A DNA stretch of 64,000 bases from an uncultured Eubacteriales bacterium (GCA_934395135.1 CAKRRK010000001.1:124001-188000), one strand, 5' to 3'. Positions 8,560 to 17,366 are shown, counted from the first letter of the stretch. Program-made: numbers and translations. Notes: a model not told the origin generated them from the sequence alone.

Positions 8560-9945
8560 TTAAAACTGTATTTTTTCCTCCAGATACGACTCCAGCTGGG
8601 AAATCGGTATGCGCACCTGTTCCATCGTATCCCGGTCACGGACTGTCACGCAGCCGTCGTTCTCCGTTTCAAAATCCACGGTGACGCAGTACGGCGTGCC
8701 AATTTCATCTTCTCTGCGGTACCGCTTTCCGATGGAACCTGCCTCGTCATAATCCACATTGAATTTTTTCGACAAGGCCTCATACACCGGCGCCGCCTTT
8801 TCCGACAGCTTTTTGGAAAGCGGCAGAACAGCGCATTTAAACGGCGCCAGCGCCGGATGCAGTCGGAGCACGGTGCGCACATCCGGTTTTTCTTCCGTTC
8901 CTACATTTTCCTCGTCATAAGCCTCCACCAAAAAGGCCAGCGCCACGCGGTCCGCCCCCAGGGACGGTTCAATCACATAGGGCACATATTTTTCATTGGC
9001 GTCCGGATCGAAGTATTCCATCGATTCTCCGGAATGGTTCTGGTGCTGAGTCAGATCAAAATCCGTCCGGTCTGCAATACCCCAAAGCTCGCCCCATCCA
9101 AAGGGGAACAAGAACTCAATGTCCGTCGTGGCATTGGAATAGTGAGAAAGCTCCTCGGTCTCATGATCCCGAAGTTTGAGGTTTTCCTCCCGGATGCCAA
9201 GAGAAAGCAGAAAATTCTTGCAATAATCCTTCCAATACCGGAACCATTCCAGATCGGTTCCCGGCTTGCAGAAAAACTCCAGTTCCATCTGTTCAAATTC
9301 TCTGGTGCGGAAGGTAAAATTACCGGGTGTAATTTCATTCCGGAACGATTTGCCAATCTGCGCTACGCCAAAGGGAATCTTCTTTCTCGTTGTCCGCTGC
9401 ACATTTTTAAAATTGACAAAAATGCCCTGGGCAGTTTCCGGACGGAGATAAATCTCATTTTTGGCATCCTCTGTCACGCCCTGAAAGGTCTTAAACATCA
9501 GATTGAATTTGCGGATATCGGTAAAGTTTTTTCCGCCGCAAGACGGGCAGCAAATTCCCTGCTCTGTAATATACTCCATCATCTGCTGGTCGCTCCAGCC
9601 GTTGGGCGCAAGGCCGGTAGCGTCCTCAATGAGCTTGTCCGCCCGGTGCCGGGTTTTGCAGTCCTTGCAGTCCATCAGAGGATCGGAAAATCCTCCCACA
9701 TGGCCAGAGGCAACCCAAACCTGCGGATTCATCAGAATCGCACTGTCTAACCCTACATTATATTTGGATTCCTGGATGAATTTCTTTCTCCATGCGTTTT
9801 TTACATTGTTTTTGAATTCCACACCTAAAGGACCGTAATCCCATGTGTTTGCCAGCCCGCCGTAAATTTCACTGCCAGCATACACAAACCCTCTGCCTTT
9901 GCAAAGCGTTACGATCTTTTCCATGCTCTTCTCTGCGTTCTTCAT
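8560..9945 (-). CDS. glyQS: Glycyl-tRNA synthetase, homodimeric type
   Basis: 461 residues, starting at the ATG whose complement is 9943-9945, seven bases after AAGGAGA; six upstream in-frame codons have no ribosome site. It is a class II synthetase of the alpha2 type. Motif 1 region, then motif 2 in FRNEITPGNFTFRTREFEQ, motif 3 near GADRVALAFL, and a C-terminal anticodon-binding domain (LKCAVLPLSKK-type start, ending with PISQLESYLEEK). An insertion contains two CxxC pairs (CKDCKTR, CCPSCGGK) that may bind zinc. No T-box leader precedes it, only a plain promoter. Confidence 0.96.
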   Translation of the reverse strand: MKNAEKSMEKIVTLCKGRGFVYAGSEIYGGLANTWDYGPLGVEFKNNVKNAWRKKFIQESKYNVGLDSAILMNPQVWVASGHVGGFSDPLMDCKDCKTRHRADKLIEDATGLAPNGWSDQQMMEYITEQGICCPSCGGKNFTDIRKFNLMFKTFQGVTEDAKNEIYLRPETAQGIFVNFKNVQRTTRKKIPFGVAQIGKSFRNEITPGNFTFRTREFEQMELEFFCKPGTDLEWFRYWKDYCKNFLLSLGIREENLKLRDHETEELSHYSNATTDIEFLFPFGWGELWGIADRTDFDLTQHQNHSGESMEYFDPDANEKYVPYVIEPSLGADRVALAFLVEAYDEENVGTEEKPDVRTVLRLHPALAPFKCAVLPLSKKLSEKAAPVYEALSKKFNVDYDEAGSIGKRYRREDEIGTPYCVTVDFETENDGCVTVRDRDTMEQVRIPISQLESYLEEKIQF

Positions 9946-10014
9946 AGTTTCTCCTTCCGGCACATATGGCTTATGTGCGCCAAAAAATCATTCTGCTTCC
10001 AAGCAGATAGAGTT

Positions 10015-10043
10015 ATTATATACCAATCTCTCTTTGTTTTCAA
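10015..10043 (-). promoter_or_regulatory. Promoter of glyQS
   Basis: On the minus strand TTGAAA (10038-10043), 17 bases, TATAAT (10015-10020). The predicted leader is about 65 bases, too short for a T-box. Confidence 0.75.
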
Positions 10044-10476
10044 TAGACAGCGAGTTCTGTTCTCGGCAAATCCCTAAAACGGATGGTTTTTATGCCGGCG
10101 GCAACAAAAACCATGCCGCTGCCCGGATGTCAGCGCCCCGGCAACCGCCTAAGCCCTCCCCATTCTTCTCCAGCGCAAAACCTTTCCGCTGGGGCAGCCC
10201 GCAAAATGCCCGCGGATTTTGTAATTCGATTGAAACCGTTGGACACCAAACAATTTATCCCATTTTCTAAAAAATTTTTCTGTTTTCGACAAAAAAGCAC
10301 AGTATTTTTTCTTTTCGCTCTGGTAACATAAAACCAGCATCTCCCTCTTTTTGTCCTATCTGCTGTAAAACGCCGAATTTATCCCGTTAAAATACGGCAA
10401 ATTCCATAAAGCGAACAATAGGTACATCGTACTTCTTCCTTGATTGGTATAAGTTTCCTACAAGGAGGTTTATGCT
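10044..10476. other. Gene-free interval upstream of the XRE gene
   Basis: About 430 bases between the glyQS promoter and the small regulator. It contains a GGTTTTT...AAAAACC inverted repeat near 10086-10113 and AT-rich sequence from 10260. I see no gene, and no T-box motif on the glyQS strand. Confidence 0.5.
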
Positions 10477-10761
10477 ATGAAACATCTTTTTATTACAAAA
10501 GCTGCGATTCGATATGTTTTCTCCCTCTACGTTGTTACCGCCCGCAATGAAAAGGGACTGACTCAACAGGAACTGGCAGAGCAGGTTCAGGCTTCTGTCC
10601 GCTGGATTCAACTGATTGAAAAAGGCAGACGATTGCCTGGCTTTTGTCTAGCCATTAATCTGATTGTAGCCTTGGAAATTGATCCTTTGTCCTTGTTTCA
10701 AGCCATTCTGGCACAGCAGCAGAAAAAAGAGGAGAAACGTGTTCCGGTGTCGACGCATTAA
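10477..10761 (+). CDS. Small XRE-type helix-turn-helix protein
   Basis: 94 residues, with a very strong AAGGAGG eight bases before the ATG. The helix-turn-helix spans about residues 27-55 (KGLTQQELAEQVQASVRWIQ, then EKGRRLPGF), the usual Xre/Cro layout, followed by a short hydrophobic helix and a basic tail. There is no ligand or toxin domain. The first 17 residues (ITKAAIRYVF) are unusual for the family. It lies at the left edge of the accessory block, so it may be a regulator left over from a mobile element; no partner gene is visible. Confidence 0.75.
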   Translation: MKHLFITKAAIRYVFSLYVVTARNEKGLTQQELAEQVQASVRWIQLIEKGRRLPGFCLAINLIVALEIDPLSLFQAILAQQQKKEEKRVPVSTH

Positions 10762-10880
10762 ACTGGCCTTCTGCTTTTCTGGCGCCGTTCACTAAAAACG
10801 ACCTGCCCGCGGATGGATTGGCGGGCATGGATTCTGCGTATTTATGAGATGTCGACAGATTATCCTGAGCGGCAGAGAAC

Positions 10881-10925
10881 AAAAAAACCGGCATTGATGC
10901 GGGGTCATCCGCGCCAATGCCGGTT
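10881..10925 (-). terminator. Terminator of the Vat-nitroreductase-SDR-GNAT operon
   Basis: Minus strand: an 11-bp stem (10915-10925 with 10886-10896) that extends inward, followed by seven T (complement of 10881-10887). It ends the decayed operon that runs from about 14068 leftwards. Confidence 0.75.
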
Positions 10926-11013
10926 CCATTCTCTGCGCTCGCAGATCAATTTCCTATCCCCGTTGCCGCTCCGGGTCTCCAGCAGCCGCAGCTTCCGCTT
11001 CTGTTCCAACCAG

Positions 11014-11440
11014 TCAAACCGGTGAACCCCGCCGCCCAGAATGGCCGGAAGGATGGAACTGCCATACCGGCGGATAAGGTTGGTTCCACATCAGCGGTTG
11101 GGCAATATCCATTTGCTTGGATGCCTCAAAAATATGGATCTGGTGGGTCCCGCTCGTGCCCGCCTTTGCGGAGATTCCGGCGGCCGGGAATTCCGAATTC
11201 CCCGGAATTGTCATAGCCAAACTTCTCAAACACCGCCAGGTTGTTCCCTGCGGAAAGATCCGCCGCCACCGGCATCATGTCGATGGCAGGCTTGGCTTTC
11301 AGTCCCGGCATCGAGGTGCTGCCGATGTGGTGCAGAGCGATGCAGTTTGTGCCTAAAATCCCCCTGATAAACGCCGATTCTCTCTCAAATCCCGCGTTCC
11401 AGGCCGGAGAATATTCCGTGGCAACAATGTGCTGCGCCAT
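11014..11440 (-). pseudogene. GrpB-family (UPF0157) protein, frameshifted and truncated
   Basis: The intact first part (from ATG at 11438-11440) has the GrpB hallmarks HHIGSTSMPGL, AKPAIDMM and GEFGIPGRR. The frame then breaks: after RKGG the expected histidine-rich strand continues as GTHQIHIFEASKQMD in a second frame, so one base is lost or gained near 11151-11162. Beyond about 11080 there is no further GrpB homology, and a third frame with a different open stretch runs to about 10904. GrpB proteins are nucleotidyltransferase-fold and of unsettled function. The start lies just after the GNAT stop, so it was the last gene of the operon. Confidence 0.8.
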
Positions 11441-11442
11441 CG

Positions 11443-11871
11443 TCAGCCCTTCCACTTCATCATATAGTCCATCTCTCCGGTGTCCTCGTCCACACTCTCC
11501 TCTACCACCGAAAGGCCCTCTCTGCGATAAAACGCCACAGCCTGCCGGTTGCGCCGATAGACATGCAGTGTGAATGTGGGATGGCCCTTCTTAATATGCT
11601 CCAGAAGTTCTTTGCCGATGCCCACAGATCGGTGGTTTTTATCCACGAAAATGCCTGCAAGGTAATTTCCCTGCATCCCGGCGAAGCCCTGGACGGCCCC
11701 ATTCAGCTCGCACACAGTAAGTTCCGCCCGCAGCAGCTGCTCCCGTACCACAGGGGCATTTGATATCCAATAACCCGCCGGCACAAAATCGTGGGCGTCC
11801 AGATTGCCCTCCAGCCAAAGCTGCATGACTCGCTCCAGGTCACTGAGGTAAAATTGTCGTATCATATCCAT
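11443..11871 (-). CDS. GNAT family N-acetyltransferase
   Basis: 142 residues (an alternative start two codons in gives MIRQFY). The GNAT fold is visible: an N-terminal RQFYLSDLERVMQLWLEGN helix, the acetyl-CoA loop in IFVDKNHRSVGIGKELL (an R-x-x-G-I-G-K variant), and the C-terminal FYRREGL block followed by a strand ending in DYMMKW. The short spacing in the P-loop and the length match the YjaB/PhnO-like subgroup, whose substrate is unknown. It overlaps the end of the flavodoxin scrap upstream by 32 bases and is followed directly by the broken GrpB gene. Confidence 0.85.
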   Translation of the reverse strand: MDMIRQFYLSDLERVMQLWLEGNLDAHDFVPAGYWISNAPVVREQLLRAELTVCELNGAVQGFAGMQGNYLAGIFVDKNHRSVGIGKELLEHIKKGHPTFTLHVYRRNRQAVAFYRREGLSVVEESVDEDTGEMDYMMKWKG

Positions 11872-11995
11872 ACTTGCATCCGGACAGAGGCATCTTGTCG
11901 AACCCGGGCAGACTCTCCACCGCTTTGCCCCGCTTGTCCGCCAGCATTTGCGCGCAGTACCGGCTGTCGCCGGTTCCAGTGAAATGACCGATCAT
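11840..11995 (-). pseudogene. N-terminal scrap of a flavodoxin-like protein
   Basis: A 51-residue frame starts at an ATG that overlaps the SDR stop (ATGA, 11992-11995). The start IGHFTGTGDSRYCAQMLAD matches the N-terminal strand and FMN-phosphate loop of EFR1-type flavodoxins (FTGTGNS). After about residue 45 homology ends and the frame runs out inside the GNAT gene. This looks like a deletion that fused the start of a flavodoxin gene to the next gene of the operon. Confidence 0.6.
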
Positions 11996-12705
11996 AAGCT
12001 GCCTCCGTTCAGTGTCCAGCCATAGTCATTGTGATAGATCATCTGCCGGGTCATGCCGCCGTCAATGCAGATGTTTTCGCCGGTGAGAAATCCCGCCTTG
12101 TCGGAGCAGAGGTACAGCACCATATTGGCGACATCCAGCGGGTTGCCCACCCGGCCGGCGGGGTGCTGATCCGCGTCCGGGCCGTCGTATCGGGCAAAGT
12201 CCGTGTCGATCCATCCGGGAGAGATGGAGTTGACCCTCGCCTTCCCGGCCAGGCTCACCGCCAGGGCGTGGGTCAGGGCGGAGATGCCGCCCTTGGCGGC
12301 CGTGTAACTTTCGGTCTGGGGCTGGCTCATACGATCCCGGCTGGAAGAGATGTTGACCACCGACGCGCCGGAGGCAAAATGGGGCGCCAGCAGCTTGGTC
12401 AGGTAAAAGGGTGCGGTAACGCCCACCCGCAGGGCGTAATTAAACTCCTCATAGGTGCAGTCATCCAGTCCTTTCCTCGGCGGCAGCGCGTTGTGAACGA
12501 GGAAGTTCACCCTGCCATGGTCCTGGATGACCTTTTCCGCAAAGGCCTCCAGGACGGCCTTGTCCGTCAGATCGCCCACAAAATGGTCGCCCGGCAACCG
12601 GTCGATGACGCACACATAGGCGCCTGCCTTGCGAAACTCTTCGGCGATGGTCTTGCCGATGCCCCTGGCCCCGCCGGTGACGACGGCCACATGATTTTCA
12701 AACAT
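11992..12705 (-). CDS. SDR family oxidoreductase
   Basis: 237 residues of a classical short-chain dehydrogenase. TGGARGIG cofactor loop at residues 10-17, an acidic residue after the second strand (VIDRLPGD) that points to NAD(H) preference, HNAL in place of the common NNAG, catalytic serine in NISSSRD, and YTAAK (Tyr and Lys). The C-terminus has the SPGWIDTDF and CIDGG signatures. The substrate is unknown, and the FabG-like layout is not enough to assign fatty-acid synthesis. It is separated from the nitroreductase by four bases. Confidence 0.88.
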   Translation of the reverse strand: MFENHVAVVTGGARGIGKTIAEEFRKAGAYVCVIDRLPGDHFVGDLTDKAVLEAFAEKVIQDHGRVNFLVHNALPPRKGLDDCTYEEFNYALRVGVTAPFYLTKLLAPHFASGASVVNISSSRDRMSQPQTESYTAAKGGISALTHALAVSLAGKARVNSISPGWIDTDFARYDGPDADQHPAGRVGNPLDVANMVLYLCSDKAGFLTGENICIDGGMTRQMIYHNDYGWTLNGGSL

Positions 12706-12709
12706 CCCG

Positions 12710-13417
12710 TTACTCCTTTACAAATCTTCCATTTTGCCCGAACTCGAAACGGCCGCCCGCCGCCTGGGCGAAGTGCAGCTTGGCGATACCCAGGTCGATC
12801 CAGTCCATCTCCCGGACTGCATCCACCGCCGCCGTGACCACGCCGCCGGCATAGGTAAAGACCGGCTTCTGGCTGTTCACTGCGCTGGGTGCCAGCCGGA
12901 CGGCCTCCATCGCCGCGAGTACCCACTCGGGCGCAGTTTCATATCCATTTAACCGCCGGGACACTGGCTTTCGCTTGCGGCTGAACGTACTGCGGAGGAA
13001 CTTTTCTTTCAGGGACTGCCCTGCCGCATAGCCCACCGGCATCACACACAGCATAGCTTCCCCATTGGGAACCTCAAACTGTTTGCGGTCAAAGGTGCCG
13101 CCCACCCAGCAGGTGCCAAGGCTCATGTCGGTGAGGTCCAGCATCAGACGCTCGCCGTACCAGCCTATTTTTTCGGCAAAGTCCGCTATGTCCGCCGTCC
13201 CCTTCAGGACGATCACGGAGCGCACACCGGAAAACAGGCCGTAAGACTTTCGCATGGAGTGGAACGCCGCCCCGGCATCTTCCACAAAGGCGAAGGCCAG
13301 ACCAGACTCCCGGTTCAACGCGTCGATCGACCCACAGATCTTCTCCCGCAGCTCCGCCGCGATAGGCGTCCGCTGGTAGTTCCGCCGGGAGATTCGGTTG
13401 ATGATTGCTTCCCTCAT
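12710..13417 (-). CDS. Nitroreductase family protein
   Basis: 235 residues. The start NRISRRNYQRTPI is the FMN-binding arginine motif (SRRxY), and GTCWVGGTF followed later by RLAPSAVNSQKP gives the second FMN segment. The tail DWIDLGIAKLHFAQAA is also typical of the nitroreductase-like TM1586 subgroup, in which two half-domains are fused. It probably reduces a quinone, nitro or flavin substrate with NAD(P)H. Within the operon it lies between the acetyltransferase and the SDR gene with 4-12 base gaps. Confidence 0.85.
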   Translation of the reverse strand: MREAIINRISRRNYQRTPIAAELREKICGSIDALNRESGLAFAFVEDAGAAFHSMRKSYGLFSGVRSVIVLKGTADIADFAEKIGWYGERLMLDLTDMSLGTCWVGGTFDRKQFEVPNGEAMLCVMPVGYAAGQSLKEKFLRSTFSRKRKPVSRRLNGYETAPEWVLAAMEAVRLAPSAVNSQKPVFTYAGGVVTAAVDAVREMDWIDLGIAKLHFAQAAGGRFEFGQNGRFVKE

Positions 13418-13429
13418 AAATTCACCTTC

Positions 13430-14068
13430 TCACTCGATGTTCCGAATGCGTTCCAAATCGCCGCTGCATAGGGCCTCCAAATTGCGGAAGATCTTTGCCT
13501 CATCCCAGTTCCACCACTTCAGTTCCAGGAGATAGTCCGTCAACTCCTGGTCAAAGCGATGGCGGATCACCTTGCAGGGATTTCCGGCGGCGATGGTATA
13601 AGGCGGGATGTCCCCAGCCACCACGGACCCCGCACCGATGACCGCGCCGTCCCCGATGCGGACGCCCGGCAGAACGGTGACATTCTGGCCCAGCCACACG
13701 TCGTTCCCCAGCACCGTATCGCCCTTAAGGGGCAGTTCCTCCAAGGTCGGCGCGCAGTTCTCCCAGCCGTGGCCGAAGAGGTTAAAGGGATAGGTGGTGA
13801 CGGAACTCATCCGGTGGTTGGCGCCGTTCATGATGAACTCCACCCCCTTGCCGATGGCGCAGAATTTGCCGATAATAAGCTTGTCGCCGAGGAATTCATA
13901 GTGGTGCGTCACATGGCGCTCGAAATCCTCCGAGCCGGTGTCGTCATCGTAGTAGGTATAGTCACCCACCTGAATGTTGGGACGGGTGATGACATTTTTG
14001 ATATAGCAGACGCTGGGGATCGTTTCATTGGGGTGAATGGCGTTAGGGTTTGGTCCAAACATAAACAT
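13430..14068 (-). CDS. Vat-like xenobiotic O-acetyltransferase (hexapeptide repeat)
   Basis: 212 residues, close to the 209-219 of streptogramin A acetyltransferases. The layout matches: an N-terminal GPNPNAIHP, SVCYIKNVI, VGDYTYYDD, then KLIIGKFCAIGKGVEFIMNGANHRM with the catalytic histidine, YPFNLFGHGWE, a left-handed beta-helix (GNDVWLGQNVTVLPGVRIGDGAVIG), and the C-terminal KWWNWDEAKI. Family members acetylate virginiamycin-M type streptogramins or chloramphenicol (XAT group). Whether this one gives resistance cannot be told from sequence. It is the first gene of a minus-strand operon that continues through the nitroreductase. Confidence 0.88.
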   Translation of the reverse strand: MFMFGPNPNAIHPNETIPSVCYIKNVITRPNIQVGDYTYYDDDTGSEDFERHVTHHYEFLGDKLIIGKFCAIGKGVEFIMNGANHRMSSVTTYPFNLFGHGWENCAPTLEELPLKGDTVLGNDVWLGQNVTVLPGVRIGDGAVIGAGSVVAGDIPPYTIAAGNPCKVIRHRFDQELTDYLLELKWWNWDEAKIFRNLEALCSGDLERIRNIE

Positions 14069-14275
14069 TTTCTCCTATTCCGCATTCTCGGAGCCTCTGC
14101 CAGAAAACGCACCGGGTAAAACCCGCCGCTGCACTGCAGAAGCGCATAGCGGATCTGGATTCTTCATCCAGCCGCTGTAAAAGGTTCTCTCCGCCGCAGC
14201 TCCCGCCCAGAATCATATGGCTCAGGCCACAGCGGGAAAGCAGTTGATTTTTTTGGTTTAAAGCCTTTTATCCTG

Positions 14276-14419
14276 TCAGTCCGGCTCCTTTTTCCAATAG
14301 ACCATATCCGCCAGCTGAACCCCGCACTCGATGATAGGATGGTCGTAATGGTCGATAAAGAAATTAAGGAAAAACGGATACTGCCCGGACAGCCGGGTTA
14401 ACCGTAAGGGAGCGGCCAC
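14276..14419 (-). pseudogene. C-terminal remnant of a GNAT acetyltransferase
   Basis: A 47-residue open frame ends in a TGA at 14276-14278. HPIIECGVQLADMVYWKKEP resembles the closing strand of the GNAT subgroup that ends E-x-G-x-x-x-x-D-M-V-Y. No acetyl-CoA loop is left. Between it and the Vat gene, 14069-14275 has another open stretch on the minus strand (ending near the Vat start) that I do not recognise. Confidence 0.5.
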
Positions 14420-14440
14420 GATGCCGCTTCCTTTTCCATC

Positions 14441-15307
14441 TCAAAACAAGCTCAGCTGCTCCTGCCGCTTGTCTTCAAATTTCCTGAGATATTGGAAGAT
14501 CTGCTCGTTGTTGTGCATAATTCCGGCCTCTCCACAGCGACGGCGAAACAGCCGCATCAGTTCCCGGCCATGGGGACTGTCCAGCAGATAGGCGTTCCCG
14601 TATTTTCGGATATACTGCTCCTTCAGGCCGGGAAAGCGCCGATCCAGCTGTTTGTAAAAGTATTCCCGGCTGCCCGCCCGGAGTGTCAGGCCCATGCCGA
14701 AACAGATGATTCCCTTTACGCCCGCCTCCACACAGTAGTCCAGGATGCCATCCACATTCTCTGGCGTGTCATTGAGGGACGGCAAAATCGGGCACAGCCA
14801 GACCACCGTAGGAATTCCGGCATCCCGCAGCGTTTTCAGCGCCTCGAACCGCTCCCATGTGGTGCTGACATTGGGCTCCACCTTGCGGCAGAGGGTCTCG
14901 TCATAGGTGGTCATCGTCATCTGGATGACGCACTTGGTCTGCTCATTGATTCTCTTCAATAGGTCAATATCCCGCAGAACCCGGGCAGATTTCGTAATAA
15001 GGGTCGCGCCGAAGCCATACCGCTCGATGAGTTCCAGCGCCTGCCGGGTGTGGCAAAGCTGCTCCTCCAGCGGGATGTACGGGTCGGTCATAGCGCCCAT
15101 GCCGATTATGCAGGGCTTGCGCTTCCGGCGCAGCGCATCCTCCAATAGTGGGATGGCGTTTTCCTTGACCTCGATGTCCTCAAAGTCGTGCTCCATGTGG
15201 TAGCAGGCGCTCCGGGAATCGCAGTAGATGCAGCCGTGCTGACAACCACGGTACAGGTTGATGCCATTGCTGGCAGACAGGATTCCTTTGACTGCCCTGT
15301 AGTGCAT
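14441..15307 (-). CDS. SPL-family radical SAM protein
   Basis: 288 residues, following GGAGG. The radical SAM cluster is CQHGCIYC at residues 22-29, preceded by the NLYRGC motif that defines the spore-photolyase-like SplB/Rv2578c group. Later blocks GMGAMTDPYIPLE, LITKSARVLRD and VWLCPILPSLND fit the same group. The function of this subgroup is not established; DNA-lesion repair has been proposed for relatives. The cysteine of true spore photolyase that quenches the product radical is not obviously present. The last 30 residues are charged and end in QEQLSLF. Confidence 0.88.
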   Translation of the reverse strand: MHYRAVKGILSASNGINLYRGCQHGCIYCDSRSACYHMEHDFEDIEVKENAIPLLEDALRRKRKPCIIGMGAMTDPYIPLEEQLCHTRQALELIERYGFGATLITKSARVLRDIDLLKRINEQTKCVIQMTMTTYDETLCRKVEPNVSTTWERFEALKTLRDAGIPTVVWLCPILPSLNDTPENVDGILDYCVEAGVKGIICFGMGLTLRAGSREYFYKQLDRRFPGLKEQYIRKYGNAYLLDSPHGRELMRLFRRRCGEAGIMHNNEQIFQYLRKFEDKRQEQLSLF

Positions 15308-15935
15308 CCTGCACCTCCTCTCAAAACTGGTTCCACCCCTCTCCGCCAGATAAACCGCTGGATTCCCAAGAAGTCCAGCACAGCGGTTCTTTGGAAAAAG
15401 AAGGAGCGATGGAATGCATGCGTTTTCGGCCTGGCCGGAAGCGAAGGATACGAAACCCGCGGCGACGCCAAAACGAACGCCAGGAATTAACCCCCTTCCG
15501 GGTATTTTTAATTAATTCCCGTATAACCCCTGTCTCTCTTTGCATAAAAACAACCGCATAGGAAATCCTACACGGCCGGCGCTGCAGGCGCAAGGCCTGC
15601 CGTTAATTAAGTATACCCCCAACCGGTAATATTTTCAATCCGCAATTACCGAAACCGCTGAAATGACAACTTTTTTTGTCGGCGAAGCCAGCAAAACTCC
15701 CGTCCGCCCAACATCTGCTGTCCACTGTTTCCGTTGGTTTCTTTCGGTGTTGTGGACCAGCCTATGGGGCAAAAGGCCTCCTCCGCGGTGGTTTCCGCGG
15801 AGAAGGCCTTTCATCGTTGTCCGTGTACCTCTGACACCCTAAATTGTCCGCCGAAAAGCAGGGTGAGAGCATACCCGCAAAGCCCAAATTCTGCACCCAT
15901 AAACCAAACGAACACTTCCTGCCCGGAAATGCCAT
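15308..15935. other. Gene-free interval with two hairpins
   Basis: About 630 bases without a gene I can support. It holds an inverted repeat AACCGCTG (15353-15360) / CAGCGGTT (15381-15388), two TTAATTAA palindromes (near 15510 and 15603), and a long GC-rich hairpin at 15771-15812 (AAGGCCT...CCGCGG / CCGCGG...AGGCCTT). The last of these could end the transcript of the SLH-flavodoxin operon on the minus strand. Short open frames here look like noise. Confidence 0.5.
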
Positions 15936-17366
15936 CTATGGCAGCAGCGCATAGGTAATCTCCACATCCCCCTCGCCCAAGTGAGCCTTCAAATCTGTGA
16001 GGTCCCCGTCCAGTTTTCCCAGACGGGTATAACTCCAGGAATTCGTACCATAGAACAGGACGATCTGGCTGTCGCTGTACAGCACGAAATCGCCGGGATT
16101 GACCGCGGTCTGCGTGTCGTTTGCAGGGAGGGCAGTTCCAAGGGACGCCGACTTTTCAAAGGAGCCATAGTCACTGGCTCGCAGCGTGATGGAGCCGCCA
16201 TGGTCCCGAATCTGCTGAACAAACGCGTCTGCGGTGCTGTTGCTCTCCAGCGTGGCGGTGTAGGTGTGGCCCCGGAAGGAAACTGTGAGTTGTGAGGCCT
16301 CCCTCGTAGGATCAGGCAGAGCAAGTCCCCCGATCCATTCCTCAATGTCCTCCCGCGTGGCATTTGCTGAAAACCGCCGTCCCTCCAGCCAGGTGGCGCC
16401 ATTGGCCAATTCCGGCAGGCCGGAACTGCTGAAGCCGCTTCCGCCGCTGGTGCAGAAGGGCACGATGGTTTTTCCGTCAAAATCACCGTCTTCCAGAAAG
16501 GTGCTGACGATCCGGGGCGGCTGCCCGTGCCAGATGGGATAGCCCAGGAATACCACATCGTATTGCTCCAGATCTTCCGTGCCGCCGGAGATCGCGGGGC
16601 GGGCGGCGGGATCGTTCTGCTCCCGGTTGGCCCGGCAGCTGCTGTCCGTGTAATTCAAATCCGCGGCGGTATAGGGCGTCGCCGGAACGATCGCTGCGAG
16701 ATCGCCGCCGGTGGCGTCGGCGATTTGCCGGGCTATGCCTTCCGTGGTGCCGGTGGCGGAAAAGTAGGCCACCAGAACGCGGCTGTCCGCGCCGGCTTCC
16801 GTTTGGATCCGATAGGTATGGAGGGCCACGGCCACCTCCGCCCGACTGGCGTACTCCTTGGGGGCCGTCAGATCGACGCCGGCACCGGCGCCTTTTCCGC
16901 CATACCGCTCCAGGACGATGAACAGCTGTTCCCGGGTCACCGGATCATTGGGCCCAAAACGCCCATCCCCATACCCTTGGAAGAGTCCCTGCTCCGCGGC
17001 CCAGGCTACGGCAGCGGAATACCACATCCCGTCGGGCGCATCGGAAAAAGCGGAAGAACCCGCGGCCGCAGGGGTGTTCTCCATCCGATAGAGCACCACT
17101 GCCAGCTGGGCGCGGGTCAGGCTGCCCTCCGGGGAGAAGGTATCAGCGGAGGTACCCCTCATCACGCCGGCCTCGCAGCAGGATTGGACCGCGTCCGCGT
17201 ACCAGGCATCGGTGGGGACATCGGTAAATGCGTTCGCCCTTTCCACTGGTGGGCCAGCGAGGGTTTCCTGCGATGCCGCCGGCTGAGGCGCGGCGGCACA
17301 GGCGGAGAGGGGCGTCAGGCAGAAGGCCGCCAAAGTCAGGACAAGCGCTGCGACGCGTCTTTTCAT
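15936..17366 (-). CDS. Exported SLH - flavodoxin - cyclophilin-like fusion protein
   Basis: 476 residues from ATG at 17364-17366, which overlaps the stop of the CMD gene (ATGA) and follows GGGAGG. A signal peptide ends in a lipobox-like LSAC (cysteine about residue 23). Two S-layer homology repeats follow (about 45-90 FTDVPTDAWYADAV; 105-150 FSDAPDGMWYSAAV with FGPNDPVTREQ), plus a trace of a third. Then a flavodoxin domain (about 195-350) begins VLVAYFSATGTTEGIA, and a C-terminal cyclophilin-like beta-barrel (about 355-476, LTVSFRGHTYTATLESN to ITYALLP). Flavodoxin plus cyclophilin-like fusions are known in Clostridia. The added SLH anchor would hold the redox domain on the cell surface, which is unusual because flavodoxins are normally cytoplasmic. 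Confidence 0.88.
   Translation of the reverse strand: MKRRVAALVLTLAAFCLTPLSACAAAPQPAASQETLAGPPVERANAFTDVPTDAWYADAVQSCCEAGVMRGTSADTFSPEGSLTRAQLAVVLYRMENTPAAAGSSAFSDAPDGMWYSAAVAWAAEQGLFQGYGDGRFGPNDPVTREQLFIVLERYGGKGAGAGVDLTAPKEYASRAEVAVALHTYRIQTEAGADSRVLVAYFSATGTTEGIARQIADATGGDLAAIVPATPYTAADLNYTDSSCRANREQNDPAARPAISGGTEDLEQYDVVFLGYPIWHGQPPRIVSTFLEDGDFDGKTIVPFCTSGGSGFSSSGLPELANGATWLEGRRFSANATREDIEEWIGGLALPDPTREASQLTVSFRGHTYTATLESNSTADAFVQQIRDHGGSITLRASDYGSFEKSASLGTALPANDTQTAVNPGDFVLYSDSQIVLFYGTNSWSYTRLGKLDGDLTDLKAHLGEGDVEITYALLP

Noticed and set aside
9946..10300. Possible T-box leader for glyQS
   Set aside because: Neither the AGGGTGGNACCGCG motif nor a stem I is present on the minus strand, and the promoter lies only about 65 bases before the start.
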